Source of the DNA: Xaviernesmea oryzae
Lineage (GTDB): Bacteria > Pseudomonadota > Alphaproteobacteria > Rhizobiales > Rhizobiaceae
Length of the DNA: 64,000 nt
Assembly (NCBI RefSeq): GCF_900109605.1
Contig: NZ_FOAM01000007.1
Span: 62,001 to 126,000 of the forward strand
Direction: 5' to 3'
Under the pieces are notes generated by a model, which did no database searches, had not been told where the DNA came from, and saw only the letters and a list, made by a program, of their open reading frames with translations. Numbering within the stretch: the stretch's first letter is position 1; every line of letters starts with the position of its first letter. Position numbers and translations under genes: made by a program. Positions 52,892-62,154 of the stretch are shown here, piece after piece.

Positions 52892-53041
52892 TGCTTTCGG
52901 GCGGCGTTTACGCCCTGATCCGACCGCGCGGATCGTGAGCGCGAGAAGGGACGTCGAGTTTGGTGGAAGGCGCAGGACGCGCGGTGGGCCTTCCACTGGA
53001 ATGCAGTCAATCACTGTCACGTGGTTCGGAGGAGGAACGCC

Positions 53042-54322
53042 ATGACAAGACACACGCTTATCAGGACATGCGCACCGATTGCGCTTGCAAGCCTGCTTGC
53101 ATGCGGACCGGCATCGGCGCAGACCACGCTCACCTTTCTGATGGTCACGGGTTCGGACTCGATGGCTGCCGCGGAGGCGCTGGCCAAAGCGTATGAAGCC
53201 AAACATCCCGATGTCACCGTCGAAATCGAGGCGCGCCCTGGCGGCAGCGAAGGTGACAATCTGATCAAGACGCGGCTGGCCACAAGCGAAATGCCCGATG
53301 TCTTTCTCTACAATTCCGGATCGCTGATGCAGGCGCTGAAGCCTGAGACCGCGCTTCTGGACATTTCCGACCTGCCGTCGCAAGCCGGCGTTGCCAAGGA
53401 CTTCAAGGATGTGGTCAGCGCCGGCGGCAAGGTCTATGGCGTTCCCTTCGGCACGACGATGGCCGGCGGGATCTTCTATAACAAGGACATCTATCGCGAG
53501 CTGGGGCTGAGCCCGCCCAAGACCTGGGCCGAGTTCATGGCCAACAACGAGAAGATCAAGGCGGCAGGCAAGGTGGCCGTCGCCCAGACCTATGGCGCGA
53601 CCTGGACCTCACAGCTCTTCGTTCTGGCCGATTTTTACAATGTGCAGAAGGCGGTGCCGAATTTCGCGGCGGATTACACGGCCAATCGGGCGAAATACGC
53701 CACGACGCCCGCCGCCTTGAAGGGCTTCGAACATCTGGCAGAGGTGCATGAAAAGGGGCTGCAAAATCCCGATTTCGGCGCCGCGACCTATGAGGATGGA
53801 CTGGCGATGGTGGCGACCGGCCAGGCTGCGCACTATCCCATGCTCTCCTTCGCTGTTGGCGCCCTGAAGCAGACGAACCCGGACGACCTGAAGAATCTCG
53901 GCTTCTTCTCGCAGCCCGGTGACGATGCCGCGCAAAACGGCCTGACGGTCTGGATGCCCATGGCGCTCTTTGCGCCGGCGACGACGCCGAACAAGGAGGT
54001 GGCACGTGATTTTCTCGATTTCGTCGCCAGCGTCGAAGGCTGCAAGGTCGGAATGAGCGTCAATACTGTTCAAGGTCCTTCCGTGGTCCAGGGATGCGAT
54101 CTGCCGGCAGACGTGCCGCCGGCAATTTCGGACATGCTTCCGTATTTCAAGGAGGGCCGGACCGCGCCGGCGCTCGAGTTCCTCTCACCGATCAAGGGGC
54201 CGTCGCTGGAGCAGATCACCGTCGAAGTCGGCTCCGGCATGCGTGCTCCGGCCGAAGCGGCTGCCCTTTACGACGAGGACGTGCGCAAGCAGGCAAAGCA
54301 ATTGGGCCTGCCGAACTGGTGA
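53042..54322 (+). CDS. Sugar ABC transporter substrate-binding protein (rhamnoside locus)
   Basis: 426 residues of family 1. The signal peptide (LIRTCAPIALASLLACGPASAQ) includes LLAC, but the residue after cysteine and the ASAQ site favour normal cleavage over lipidation. The core has EARPGGSEGDNLIKTRLATSEMPDVFLYNSGS and a late TPNKEVARDFLDFVAS. Start is the ATG at 53042, after GGAGGAGGAACGCC. A long hairpin separates it from the permease genes. Given its GH78 neighbour it probably binds a rhamnose-containing oligosaccharide. Confidence 0.93.
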   Translation: MTRHTLIRTCAPIALASLLACGPASAQTTLTFLMVTGSDSMAAAEALAKAYEAKHPDVTVEIEARPGGSEGDNLIKTRLATSEMPDVFLYNSGSLMQALKPETALLDISDLPSQAGVAKDFKDVVSAGGKVYGVPFGTTMAGGIFYNKDIYRELGLSPPKTWAEFMANNEKIKAAGKVAVAQTYGATWTSQLFVLADFYNVQKAVPNFAADYTANRAKYATTPAALKGFEHLAEVHEKGLQNPDFGAATYEDGLAMVATGQAAHYPMLSFAVGALKQTNPDDLKNLGFFSQPGDDAAQNGLTVWMPMALFAPATTPNKEVARDFLDFVASVEGCKVGMSVNTVQGPSVVQGCDLPADVPPAISDMLPYFKEGRTAPALEFLSPIKGPSLEQITVEVGSGMRAPAEAAALYDEDVRKQAKQLGLPNW

Positions 54323-54369
54323 TGCGTCTTGGCCTTCCCATGCTCGCTGGCGCTTGCGTGGAGGCCTGT

Positions 54370-54421
54370 CAACGGTGGCGGACGGTAGGCAAGTGCCATG
54401 GGAAACCGTCCGCCACCGTTG
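54370..54421 (+). repeat. 17-bp perfect inverted repeat between binding protein and permease
   Basis: Arms at 54370-54386 and 54405-54421 (CAACGGTGGCGGACGGT and its complement) are perfect, with an 18-base loop. The structure lies 48 bases after the binding-protein stop and 77 before the permease start. It has no T run. It fits an mRNA 3'-end stabiliser or partial terminator that keeps binding protein above membrane subunits. Confidence 0.75.
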
Positions 54422-54497
54422 CCCCCGATCACTCGTGGGCGCGTCGAATGGCTGAGGGACGAGTGGGCGGCCGATGCCCCGCCTCCATAAGGACAAG

Positions 54498-55475
54498 ATG
54501 AGGACGGATATCATGGCGCGGATCGCGCAGACGATTTCCAGATCTGACAGCAAGGCGACGGCGGAGACGCCCGACATCACCGAGCGGACGGCTGCCGGCG
54601 GCGAGACCACGCGTCGACGTCGGCCTTCGCCTTACCCTCACTGGTTCCTTCTGCCTGCCGCCATCATCTACACCGTGCTGTTTCTCGTGCCGACGGCGAC
54701 CTCGTTCTGGTACAGCATGACGCGCTGGGATTTGAAAACGGCGACGTTCATCGGGTTTGAGAACTTCCACCAGTTCTTCTCGGAGCCATTTCTGGTCCAG
54801 GGCCTCGTCAATACGCTGATCTATGCCGCGCTTACCTCCGCCATGAAGACGGTGTGCGGTCTCGGCCTCGCGGTGCTGTTGACGAGCGATATCGTCGCCC
54901 GCGGCCTTCTTCGCGCCATCGTGTTCTTTCCCGTTCTGGTCTCCACCATCGGGGTCGGCATTGCCTTCACGGTGATGATGCATCCGACGCGCGGCGTCTT
55001 CAACGTTGCGCTGGCTTCGGTCGGTGTGGCAGGGCCCGGCTGGCTGACGGATCCGGCGCTCGCGCTGTTTTCCGTGGCCTTGGTCGATCTGTGGAAGGGC
55101 GTCGGTCTCGCTACCTTGATCTTCATCGCCGGCCTATCGGCGATCAGCCCGGATTATTACGAGGCGGCGCGTATCGATGGCGCAACGCGCCTGCAGCAAT
55201 TCCGCCGCATCACCCTGCCGCTCGTGCGCCCGGCCACCGTCACCGTCGTGACGCTCTCGCTGATCGGCGGGCTTCGATCCTTCGACCTGATCTGGGCGAT
55301 GACGCGTGGCGGGCCGGGCTTTGCCTCCGATGTCATCGCGTCGGTCATCTACAAGCAGTATCAGGCCGGCTTTTACGGCCTGTCGACGGCTGGCAATGTC
55401 ATTCTCTTCCTGCTGATCTCGGTGATCATCCTGCCGTTGACGGTCTGGTTCCAGCGCCGGGAGGTGGAGCAATGA
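54498..55475 (+). CDS. Sugar ABC transporter permease, MalF/UgpA type
   Basis: 325 residues with about six membrane helices after a basic, arginine-rich N-terminus (TTRRRRPSPYP). The coupling loop reads [24 protein letters not shown] chose the ATG at 54498 (AAGGAC upstream); 54474 and 54513 are alternatives. The ATGA at its end overlaps the MalG-type partner. It forms the channel with that partner and works with the ATPase at 56332. Confidence 0.92.
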   Translation: MRTDIMARIAQTISRSDSKATAETPDITERTAAGGETTRRRRPSPYPHWFLLPAAIIYTVLFLVPTATSFWYSMTRWDLKTATFIGFENFHQFFSEPFLVQGLVNTLIYAALTSAMKTVCGLGLAVLLTSDIVARGLLRAIVFFPVLVSTIGVGIAFTVMMHPTRGVFNVALASVGVAGPGWLTDPALALFSVALVDLWKGVGLATLIFIAGLSAISPDYYEAARIDGATRLQQFRRITLPLVRPATVTVVTLSLIGGLRSFDLIWAMTRGGPGFASDVIASVIYKQYQAGFYGLSTAGNVILFLLISVIILPLTVWFQRREVEQ

Positions 55476-56299
55476 CGCGCACGCGCCGCGCAACGACAGG
55501 GATCATCGCGCTGGCCCTGGCCGGCATCATCTTCGTCATTCCCTTCGTCTTCATTGGGCTGCAGGCCGGCAAATCCCGCACGGAGGCGGCAATGCTTGCC
55601 TTTTCCCTGCCAAAGGCGTGGCTGTTCTGGGATAATTTCGTCGCAGTGGTCACCGCCCGCGACTATCAGCTACTGCTGGCCTTCTTCAATTCCAGCCTGA
55701 TCACGGTGCTGTCGGTGGCGGCCCTCGTCGTGCTTTCGGCCATGGTCGGCTATGTCATGCAGCGCCGGCCCTCGGCGGTGACCGGTCTCGCGCAGATATT
55801 CCTGCTGGTGGGGCTGATGATGCCGCCGGCCGTGGTGCCGACAATCGGATTGCTGCAGTCGATCGGCCTGTTCAAGACGATGACGGGCATGATCCTGATC
55901 CAGATCGCCTATAACCTCTCCTTCTCGACCATGCTCTATCGCGCTTTCATTGCCACCATCCCGCGCGATCTGGACGAGGCTGCGCGGATCGATGGCGCCA
56001 AGCCAAGGCAAATCTTCTTTCGCGTGATCCTGCCTTTGCTGAAGCCGGTAACGGTGACCAATATCGTCGTCCAGTCGATTGCCATCTTCAACGATTTTAC
56101 CGGCCCGCTCTATTATCTGCCGGGCCGTGACAACGTCACCGTCCAGCTCACGCTCTATAATTTTCAGAGCGCTTATGCCACGCAGTACAACCTCCTGTTC
56201 ATGAACATCCTGCTGGTGACGATCCCGCCTCTGATCGTCTTCATCTTCTTCAACCGCCAGATTGTCGCCGGCATGACGGCCGGGGCCGTCAAGGGCTGA
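55472..56299 (+). CDS. Sugar ABC transporter permease, MalG/UgpE type
   Basis: 275 residues and about six helices. The coupling loop reads [25 protein letters not shown]. Start is the ATG at 55472 (GGGAGGTGG upstream), overlapping the MalF-type stop by 4 bases. The frame is open further upstream only as an out-of-frame shadow of the neighbour. It ends in the usual [13 protein letters not shown] tail of the group. Confidence 0.93.
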   Translation: MTRTRRATTGIIALALAGIIFVIPFVFIGLQAGKSRTEAAMLAFSLPKAWLFWDNFVAVVTARDYQLLLAFFNSSLITVLSVAALVVLSAMVGYVMQRRPSAVTGLAQIFLLVGLMMPPAVVPTIGLLQSIGLFKTMTGMILIQIAYNLSFSTMLYRAFIATIPRDLDEAARIDGAKPRQIFFRVILPLLKPVTVTNIVVQSIAIFNDFTGPLYYLPGRDNVTVQLTLYNFQSAYATQYNLLFMNILLVTIPPLIVFIFFNRQIVAGMTAGAVKG

Positions 56300-56331
56300 C
56301 CGCTCCGCCGCACAAAATCAGGGAGGGCCTC

Positions 56332-57315
56332 ATGTCGGGCGTCCAGCTCAAAAATATCCGCAAAAGCTTCGGCGCGCTGGAAATCATCAAAGGCATCGAT
56401 CTCGAGATCGCGCCGGGGGAGTTCACCGTCTTCGTCGGTCCCTCCGGTTGCGGCAAGTCGACCCTCTTGCGGATGATCGCGGGGCTGGAAGACGTCACCT
56501 CGGGCGCCCTGACGATCGGCGGGCGCGACGTCACCGATCGCGAACCATCCGAACGTGGCATCGCGATGGTGTTTCAGTCCTATGCCCTCTATCCCCATAT
56601 GACGGTGGCGGAAAATATCGGCTTCGGCCTCTCCCTTGCCCGCCGCCCGAAAGCGGAAATCGACGCCAAGGTCAATGCGGCGGCCGACGCGCTGCAACTC
56701 ACCCATCTTCTCGACCGCAAGCCCAAGGCGCTGTCGGGCGGTCAGCGTCAACGCGTGGCGATCGGCCGCGCGATCGTGCGCAACCCCCAGGTCTTTCTCT
56801 TCGACGAGCCGCTGTCCAACCTCGATGCCTCCCTGCGCGCGCAGATGCGTCTGGAGATTGCCGATCTCCATGCCCGCCTGAAAACGACGATGATCTACGT
56901 CACGCATGATCAGGTCGAGGCGATGACCATGGCCGACAAGATCGTGGTTCTCAATGGCGGCAAGATCGAGCAGGTCGGCAGCCCGATGGCACTCTACGAT
57001 CGGCCGGCGACGCCCTTCGTCGCCGGCTTCATCGGCAGCCCACGCATGAACCTTTATCAAGGCGCGTTCGCCGAACGGGCAGGCTGCCGCACCTATGGCA
57101 TTCGGCCCGAACATATCACGCTGTCCGAGACGGATGGCCGCTGGCCTGGAACCGTCCGCCATATCGAAAGGCTGGGCGCCGACGCCCTCGTCTATCTCGA
57201 TGTCGAGGAGGCCGGGCCGATGGTGGCGCGCAGCGAAGGCCATGCGCCGGTGGCCATCGGCCAGCGACTTTGGGCAAGCCCCATAGCAGGCCACGAACAT
57301 CGCTTCGAGATCTGA
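56332..57315 (+). CDS. Sugar ABC transporter ATP-binding protein (rhamnoside locus)
   Basis: 327 residues, with Walker [10 protein letters not shown] (about residues 37-45), Q-loop [31 protein letters not shown] and THDQVEAM. The C-terminal TOBE part is about 40 residues shorter than in UgpC-type proteins, as in other small importer ATPases. GGGAGGGCCTC precedes the ATG at 56332. It lies 32 bases after the permease. It completes a full importer set with the genes at 53042-56299. Confidence 0.93.
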   Translation: MSGVQLKNIRKSFGALEIIKGIDLEIAPGEFTVFVGPSGCGKSTLLRMIAGLEDVTSGALTIGGRDVTDREPSERGIAMVFQSYALYPHMTVAENIGFGLSLARRPKAEIDAKVNAAADALQLTHLLDRKPKALSGGQRQRVAIGRAIVRNPQVFLFDEPLSNLDASLRAQMRLEIADLHARLKTTMIYVTHDQVEAMTMADKIVVLNGGKIEQVGSPMALYDRPATPFVAGFIGSPRMNLYQGAFAERAGCRTYGIRPEHITLSETDGRWPGTVRHIERLGADALVYLDVEEAGPMVARSEGHAPVAIGQRLWASPIAGHEHRFEI

Positions 57316-58022
57316 CCACGGATCGGTTGCTTGCTTCGTGCAAGATCTGACCAAAGCAATCTCGTTCCCATGCGAAAGCGATGCGAGATGCAGATCTTTA
57401 GACAGGAGGTTTTGCTTGGCTAGATAGTCGTTGCGGAATTCCGCCGTAACATCATGATGTAGGAGGCCGGCAATAACCGCTCGGTGCCGGGAATGTCGAG
57501 CAAGGTCGTGCATGGCTTCCATCTTGAGTTGCTGGTGTGAAAAAGGCGGTCCGGCTTTTCGAATCCTACGGTGAAGACACGCCGGCGCAGCATCCGCATG
57601 TCCATTCTAAACCACAGTTTTCATTCGCTTATATCATTTTTTTCGGTTGACTCGGATATCGCATGTCGAATATTCATCTAATATAGAATTTCATGATTTT
57701 GGATGTGTGCATGGGGAGGGGAGGCCCGAAGCACCGCAAGCAAACACGCTGAAAAGCGAACCACCTGTTACTTGCCCTCGTAATCGCACAATGCGTGAGA
57801 AGGGCTCCTTCCATGCGGCCGATCGATGGATGCCCCGGTGGCAAGTCGTCCCGCCGCATGGCCGAACGATGATGAGGTTCGCCTGACATCGCAACCCTGA
57901 AAGACCCTCGCAGAAGCGGGCTGTCTCGCGCCTGGCATGGCCGGCGTGATCGGCTTGCCGTGGCCTGTCATTCAAGCCGCAGACTGCGTAGCGAAAAGAA
58001 TTTAAGCGGAGGAAACCGAAGA
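57316..58022. other. Long intergenic region, no gene recognised
   Basis: About 700 bases between the sugar ABC ATPase and the exported GH78 gene. AT-rich sequence at 57610-57710 (including TTGACT at 57647 and TAATATAG at 57675) is a likely promoter zone but the spacing is not canonical. Short open frames on either strand resemble no family. The ribosome site of the next gene (GCGGAGGAAACC) closes the region. Confidence 0.5.
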
Positions 58023-60623
58023 ATGCAGTCTCAATCGACATCCAGATCCTATTTGTTGCGTGGCGTCGCCTTGTCGGCCCTGATGCTCTTGTCTCCCGGC
58101 ACGGCCCTGTCCAATGGCCTGGCGCATCATACGCCCAATCCGGCGGCGCTGCTTCCGGACAATCTCGTTCCTGAAAATCCCGAGGTCTGCCCGGTCAAGG
58201 TCGTCAGCGTCAAAGGCACCGTGTCTGATGCCGATGCGCTGCTTTGCGACGGCGTGATGGGCGCCACGATCGATGTCGCGCCCGGCTCGAAGGTCACGGT
58301 CGTTCTGGACTACGGCCGCAATGTCGGCGGCATTCCGTTCTTCGACGTCGGCGCCGTGACCGGCTCGGTGGACATGAAGGCCGCCTATGCCGAGACCAAT
58401 CGTTACCTTTCCGAAAATGGCGATGGCGCGGCGCCGCCGGCACAATCGCTCGGCACGGGAGAGGGCGATCCCCGTCGCTATGACGTCTACACCGTCACCA
58501 AGCCGGGCCTGATTACCAATTACGACAATCAAGGCGGGGAGCGTTATCAGCAACTTACCTTCACGGGGTCGGGCTCGATCACGCTCAATCGGGTCGGCAT
58601 CAAATATATCGCGGACCGTACACAGCCTGTCGATTATGGCGGCTATTTCTCCTCCAGCGACGATGTTCTCAATCGGATCTGGTATGCCGGTGCTTACACC
58701 GCGCAGCTAGGTTCCGTGCCTGCGCGGTCCATGCCGGGTGGGTTCCGGATCGTCTCTGGCGCTATGGAGGCGCGTGGCGCCAGCAACCTCACAGCGGGTT
58801 CCGACATCGGCTACTACATGCCAGGAAAGGACTGGGCCGACTACACGGTGACGATGCAGGTCAAGATCGTCTCGGCTCAGGCAGGCTGGGCCGTACGCGC
58901 GCAGGACCCCCGCAACGGGCTCGTCTTTCTCCTGGACAAGAGCGGCCAATTGCGTGCGCTGACGGCCATCGACAATGCCTACAAGACGATCGCGTCCGCA
59001 ACCGTTCCCTTCCCCATCGTCGAGGGCAAGTGGTACGATGTCACGACAACGGTGCGCGGCAAGGTCGCCACTGTCAGCATCAATGGCAGCCTCGTTTTGA
59101 CGGCGGATGCGTCTGCTTTCAGCAAGGGCTCGATCGGTTTCCGCGAGTATAGCGGCGAAGCGGCGCAGTTTCGCAAGGTCGTTGTCAGCAATGGCGCCAA
59201 GCTGAACCTGCCTTTCGATAAGGCGGCGGATCTGGCCGATTTCTGGATCCCCGGCAGCAACGAGCGGGCCGCCATCTTGGATGGCGCGAAGCGCGACCGC
59301 CTGATCTGGTCAGGGGATATCGACATTGCCGGGCCGTCGATCGCTTATAGTCTCGGCAACAATGACTATCTCAAGGGCTCGCTGCAGCAGATGGCGACGC
59401 GCCAGCACACGAGCGGCTTTATCGAGGGGGCTGTGCCGGCCACCTATCCCACCATTCCCGCCAAGAACCTGACGTCCGAGACCGGTCCTTACTCGGCCAC
59501 CTATTCGATGTATGTCGTCCTCGGCGCCTATGATCACCTGCTCTTCAGCGGCGACTATGACTTCGCGAAGACCATGTGGCCGATCGTGCAGAAGCAGATG
59601 GCATGGAATGCGACGCGCCTGGATCAGCGCGGACTGTTCGTCACGCGCCGCCAGGACGGCGCCGACTGGGACTTCTACGATGCCGAAAAGGTCGGCGCGA
59701 TCACGGCCTATAACGCCATCTACTACCGCACGCTGCTCAGTGCGGCCGCAATGGCCGACGCTCTGGGCGAAGCCGCTGACGCCGACGACTATCGCAGCCA
59801 GGCAGACAAGCTGGGCCAGGCCATCAATCGCTACATGTATAATCCGCAGAAGGGCTATTATAAGATCAGCGACACCGTCGATATCATCGCACAGGATGCC
59901 AATGCCGCAGCCCTGTTCGCCGGGCTCGCGCCCGCCGAAGAGGTGCCCCGGGTTCTGGCCAGCATGAAGAGCCTGCTGTGGACCACGAAATACGGGCCGC
60001 TCCCCTTTGGCGACCGCTGGTGGAAGCCGATCGTCAGCACCTTCATCTCCGGCTATGAGGCGCAGGCACGCTTCGCCCATGACGACACGGAAAATGCCGA
60101 GACGCTGATCCGCAACGTCTATGGCTGGATGGTCAATCCCGACAATCCCGACATGACCAGCACGCTCTGGGAAAATGTCGCCGTCGACGGCAAGCCTGGG
60201 CTGGGCTCCTATACGAGCTTGGCGCATGGATGGGCAACCGGCGCGGTGTCCGCCCTGTCGGGCTATGTGCTGGGTGTCCGCCCTCTTTCGCCAGGCTTCA
60301 AGACCTGGCTCGTCCAGCCGCATATCGGCAAATTGGACCGTGCCGAAGGCCGCGTCCCCACACCCGCTGGGCCGATCGACGTGCAGTGGAACCAGGGCGA
60401 TGGCCAGCTGAGCTTGACCGTCGAGGCGCCTCAGGGAACCAAGGGACGGATCGGCATCCCCATGATCGCCGGTGCCGATGCCACCGTCCTGATGGACGGC
60501 AGGATCATCTGGCAGGATGGCCACGCGGCTGAGCGCGGCGCCTATCGCGCGGTTTCCGACGGCAACTTCCTCTATGTCTCGGATCTGCCGGGCGGTACGC
60601 ACATGGTCGTCCTCAGCAACTGA
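58023..60623 (+). CDS. Exported GH78-type alpha-L-rhamnosidase with an inserted beta-sandwich domain
   Basis: 866 residues. The signal peptide has a basic start, then LLRGVALSALMLLSPGTALS. A beta domain with VVLDYGRNVGGIPFF and the barrel entry LNRIWYAGAYTAQL follow. Between about residues 235 and 395 there is an inserted region (FRIVSGAMEARG, GWAVRAQDPRNG, KWYDVTTTVRGKVATVSING, GSIGFREYSGEA) resembling a concanavalin/DUF1080-like sandwich. The barrel then resumes with DGAKRDRLIWSGDI, holding catalytic acids. It probably releases rhamnose from plant polymers or glycosides outside the cytoplasm. Start is the ATG at 58023 after GCGGAGG. It is transcribed alone toward a terminator. Confidence 0.9.
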   Translation: MQSQSTSRSYLLRGVALSALMLLSPGTALSNGLAHHTPNPAALLPDNLVPENPEVCPVKVVSVKGTVSDADALLCDGVMGATIDVAPGSKVTVVLDYGRNVGGIPFFDVGAVTGSVDMKAAYAETNRYLSENGDGAAPPAQSLGTGEGDPRRYDVYTVTKPGLITNYDNQGGERYQQLTFTGSGSITLNRVGIKYIADRTQPVDYGGYFSSSDDVLNRIWYAGAYTAQLGSVPARSMPGGFRIVSGAMEARGASNLTAGSDIGYYMPGKDWADYTVTMQVKIVSAQAGWAVRAQDPRNGLVFLLDKSGQLRALTAIDNAYKTIASATVPFPIVEGKWYDVTTTVRGKVATVSINGSLVLTADASAFSKGSIGFREYSGEAAQFRKVVVSNGAKLNLPFDKAADLADFWIPGSNERAAILDGAKRDRLIWSGDIDIAGPSIAYSLGNNDYLKGSLQQMATRQHTSGFIEGAVPATYPTIPAKNLTSETGPYSATYSMYVVLGAYDHLLFSGDYDFAKTMWPIVQKQMAWNATRLDQRGLFVTRRQDGADWDFYDAEKVGAITAYNAIYYRTLLSAAAMADALGEAADADDYRSQADKLGQAINRYMYNPQKGYYKISDTVDIIAQDANAAALFAGLAPAEEVPRVLASMKSLLWTTKYGPLPFGDRWWKPIVSTFISGYEAQARFAHDDTENAETLIRNVYGWMVNPDNPDMTSTLWENVAVDGKPGLGSYTSLAHGWATGAVSALSGYVLGVRPLSPGFKTWLVQPHIGKLDRAEGRVPTPAGPIDVQWNQGDGQLSLTVEAPQGTKGRIGIPMIAGADATVLMDGRIIWQDGHAAERGAYRAVSDGNFLYVSDLPGGTHMVVLSN

Positions 60624-60645
60624 AGCACAGGGCCGATGACGACTT

Positions 60646-60687
60646 GCGGCCTTATGCTCGAGGCTTAAGCAGGCCGCATAAGGCCGC
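60646..60687. repeat. 12-bp inverted repeat after the exported GH78 gene
   Basis: GCGGCCTTATGC (60646-60657) and GCATAAGGCCGC (60676-60687) are perfect arms with an 18-base loop, 23 bases after the stop. It may stabilise the mRNA end ahead of the terminator at 60726. Confidence 0.6.
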
Positions 60688-60725
60688 CCGTCGGTTCGTG
60701 CGGGTTCAGTTAAAATCAAAGGTTG

Positions 60726-60767
60726 AAGCGTGTCACTGGAGCGAGGCCACGTGACACGCTTTCGTTT
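60726..60767. terminator. Terminator between the convergent GH78 and LacI genes
   Basis: AAGCGTGTCAC (60726-60736) pairs with GTGACACGCTT (60751-60761), followed by TTCGTTT. The remainder of the roughly 310-base gap to 60934 holds no recognised gene. Confidence 0.7.
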
Positions 60768-60934
60768 GGCAAGTCCTTGTCGCTGATCGCGCTCCAGCAA
60801 AAGCCGGAGCACTGCTGCCGACCGCAGTTTCCGCACTGACGATATCTTGGGTCTGCAAGCCGATCCAATGCGGCTCTTTGTGGGGTCCGCCTACGCCCGC
60901 CGGGGGCCGCCGGCGCAAGACGTTCTGCGTGATA

Positions 60935-61984
60935 TCAGCGAGTCATGCCTTTTCGGCCCGGCTTTTGCGACAGCTTTTCCAGAGGCGGCGCGGCCGTCGA
61001 TTCACGCGCGACCAACTCCGGCGAAAGCAGGATCCGCTCTGCCGGCGGTGCGATGCCGGAGATCATGGCGAGCAGCGTATTGACGGCGGCGCGCGACATT
61101 TGCGTCAGGGGCTGGCGGATGGTCGTCAGCGCCGGGTGCACATGGTTTGCGACGGACACATCGTCGAAGCCGATCAGCGATATATCCTGTGGCACCGAGC
61201 GCTTGCTTTCGCGGATTGCGGCCATGGCGCCCACCGCGCTCATGTCGTTGGCGGCAAAGATGGCCGTCGGCGGCTCGGCAAGCCGCATCAGCCGCTGCGC
61301 CGCCAGAAAGCCGCCCTGCTGCATGAAGTTGCCATGTACCACCAGCTCTGGATCGGCATCGAGGCCGAGTTGGGCGCGCATGTCATGAAAGGCACGCGCG
61401 CGATCTCGCGCCGATGCAAGGCCTTCGTTTCCGGCAATGAAGCCGATGCGCCGGTGTCCCAGCGCGGCCAGATGTTCGATGGCCAGCCGCGCGCCCTGAT
61501 AATTGTCGGTCATGATCTTCGGAAAGGGGGCGTCATTGCCTTCATCGATCGTGACGATCGGTAGCTTCGCGTTCGACAGGCTCGCCAGATAGTCCGACTG
61601 AAACGGCAGGATGACGATCACGCCGTCGACGATCTGGCTCAAAAGGTCGAGGATCGGCCCCGGCGGTCGGTTGTCCGCATCTGACAGCGAGTAGACGAGC
61701 ATTTCGTAATTCGCGGCGCGGCCAGCGCTGCCAATGCCCAGAACCAGCTCGCTGGTAAAGAGGGTATGCAACTGTGCGATCACACCGATCACGTGGGAGC
61801 GGCCGCCGGAGAGGCGCTGCGCCGCCCGATTGGCGACATAGCCGAGATCGTCCGCGATCCGCAGGATCTCGGCACGTTTCTCGTCGGACACGCCGGGCTG
61901 GTTGTTGACGGCGCGCGAGGCGGTCATCATCGAGACGCCGGCCACCCGCGCAATCTCGGCCAGGGTTGGATTGGTCTTTTTCAC
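60935..61984 (-). CDS. LacI family transcriptional regulator (second sugar ABC locus)
   Basis: 349 residues from GTG at 61984. The helix-turn-helix is LAEIARVAGVSMMTASRAVNNQPGVS, with hinge LGYVANRAAQRLSGG. The effector domain has HVIGVIAQLHTLFTSE, VDGVIVILPFQ, HRRIGFIAGNEG and ISLIGFDDVSVA. It is divergent from a sugar ABC operon with a 170-base gap carrying a 20-bp palindrome, its likely operator. The weak ribosome site and GTG start suggest low expression. Confidence 0.92.
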   Translation of the reverse strand: MKKTNPTLAEIARVAGVSMMTASRAVNNQPGVSDEKRAEILRIADDLGYVANRAAQRLSGGRSHVIGVIAQLHTLFTSELVLGIGSAGRAANYEMLVYSLSDADNRPPGPILDLLSQIVDGVIVILPFQSDYLASLSNAKLPIVTIDEGNDAPFPKIMTDNYQGARLAIEHLAALGHRRIGFIAGNEGLASARDRARAFHDMRAQLGLDADPELVVHGNFMQQGGFLAAQRLMRLAEPPTAIFAANDMSAVGAMAAIRESKRSVPQDISLIGFDDVSVANHVHPALTTIRQPLTQMSRAAVNTLLAMISGIAPPAERILLSPELVARESTAAPPLEKLSQKPGRKGMTR

Positions 61985-62067
61985 TAAATTTTCAACCTGT
62001 AATATGTGTGCGCCTGAGCGGCACGTTAGTCACCTTCGCTTTTCTGAGCGCGGAGGGCAAGACGCTA

Positions 62068-62098
62068 TTGACGATAAATAACGTTAGCGCTAACGTTA
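62068..62098 (+). promoter_or_regulatory. Promoter with a 20-bp palindromic LacI operator
   Basis: TTGACG (62068-62073) as -35 is followed after 17 bases by TAACGT as a weak -10. A perfect palindrome with centre AGCGCT (TAACGTT arms, 62079-62098) overlaps the -10. Its size and CG centre are classical for LacI/GalR proteins. It lies between the divergent LacI gene and the binding-protein gene. Confidence 0.8.
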
Positions 62099-62154
62099 AT
62101 GATAACGCTGAAACGAGGATCGGCGTTGGGGCGGATTTCAAGGGAGGACTTCAG

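Noticed and set aside
56173-57522. 449-residue open frame on the minus strand opposite the sugar ABC ATPase
   Set aside because: It mirrors a plus-strand gene with all ATPase motifs, has shadow-type composition, and no ribosome site or family resemblance.
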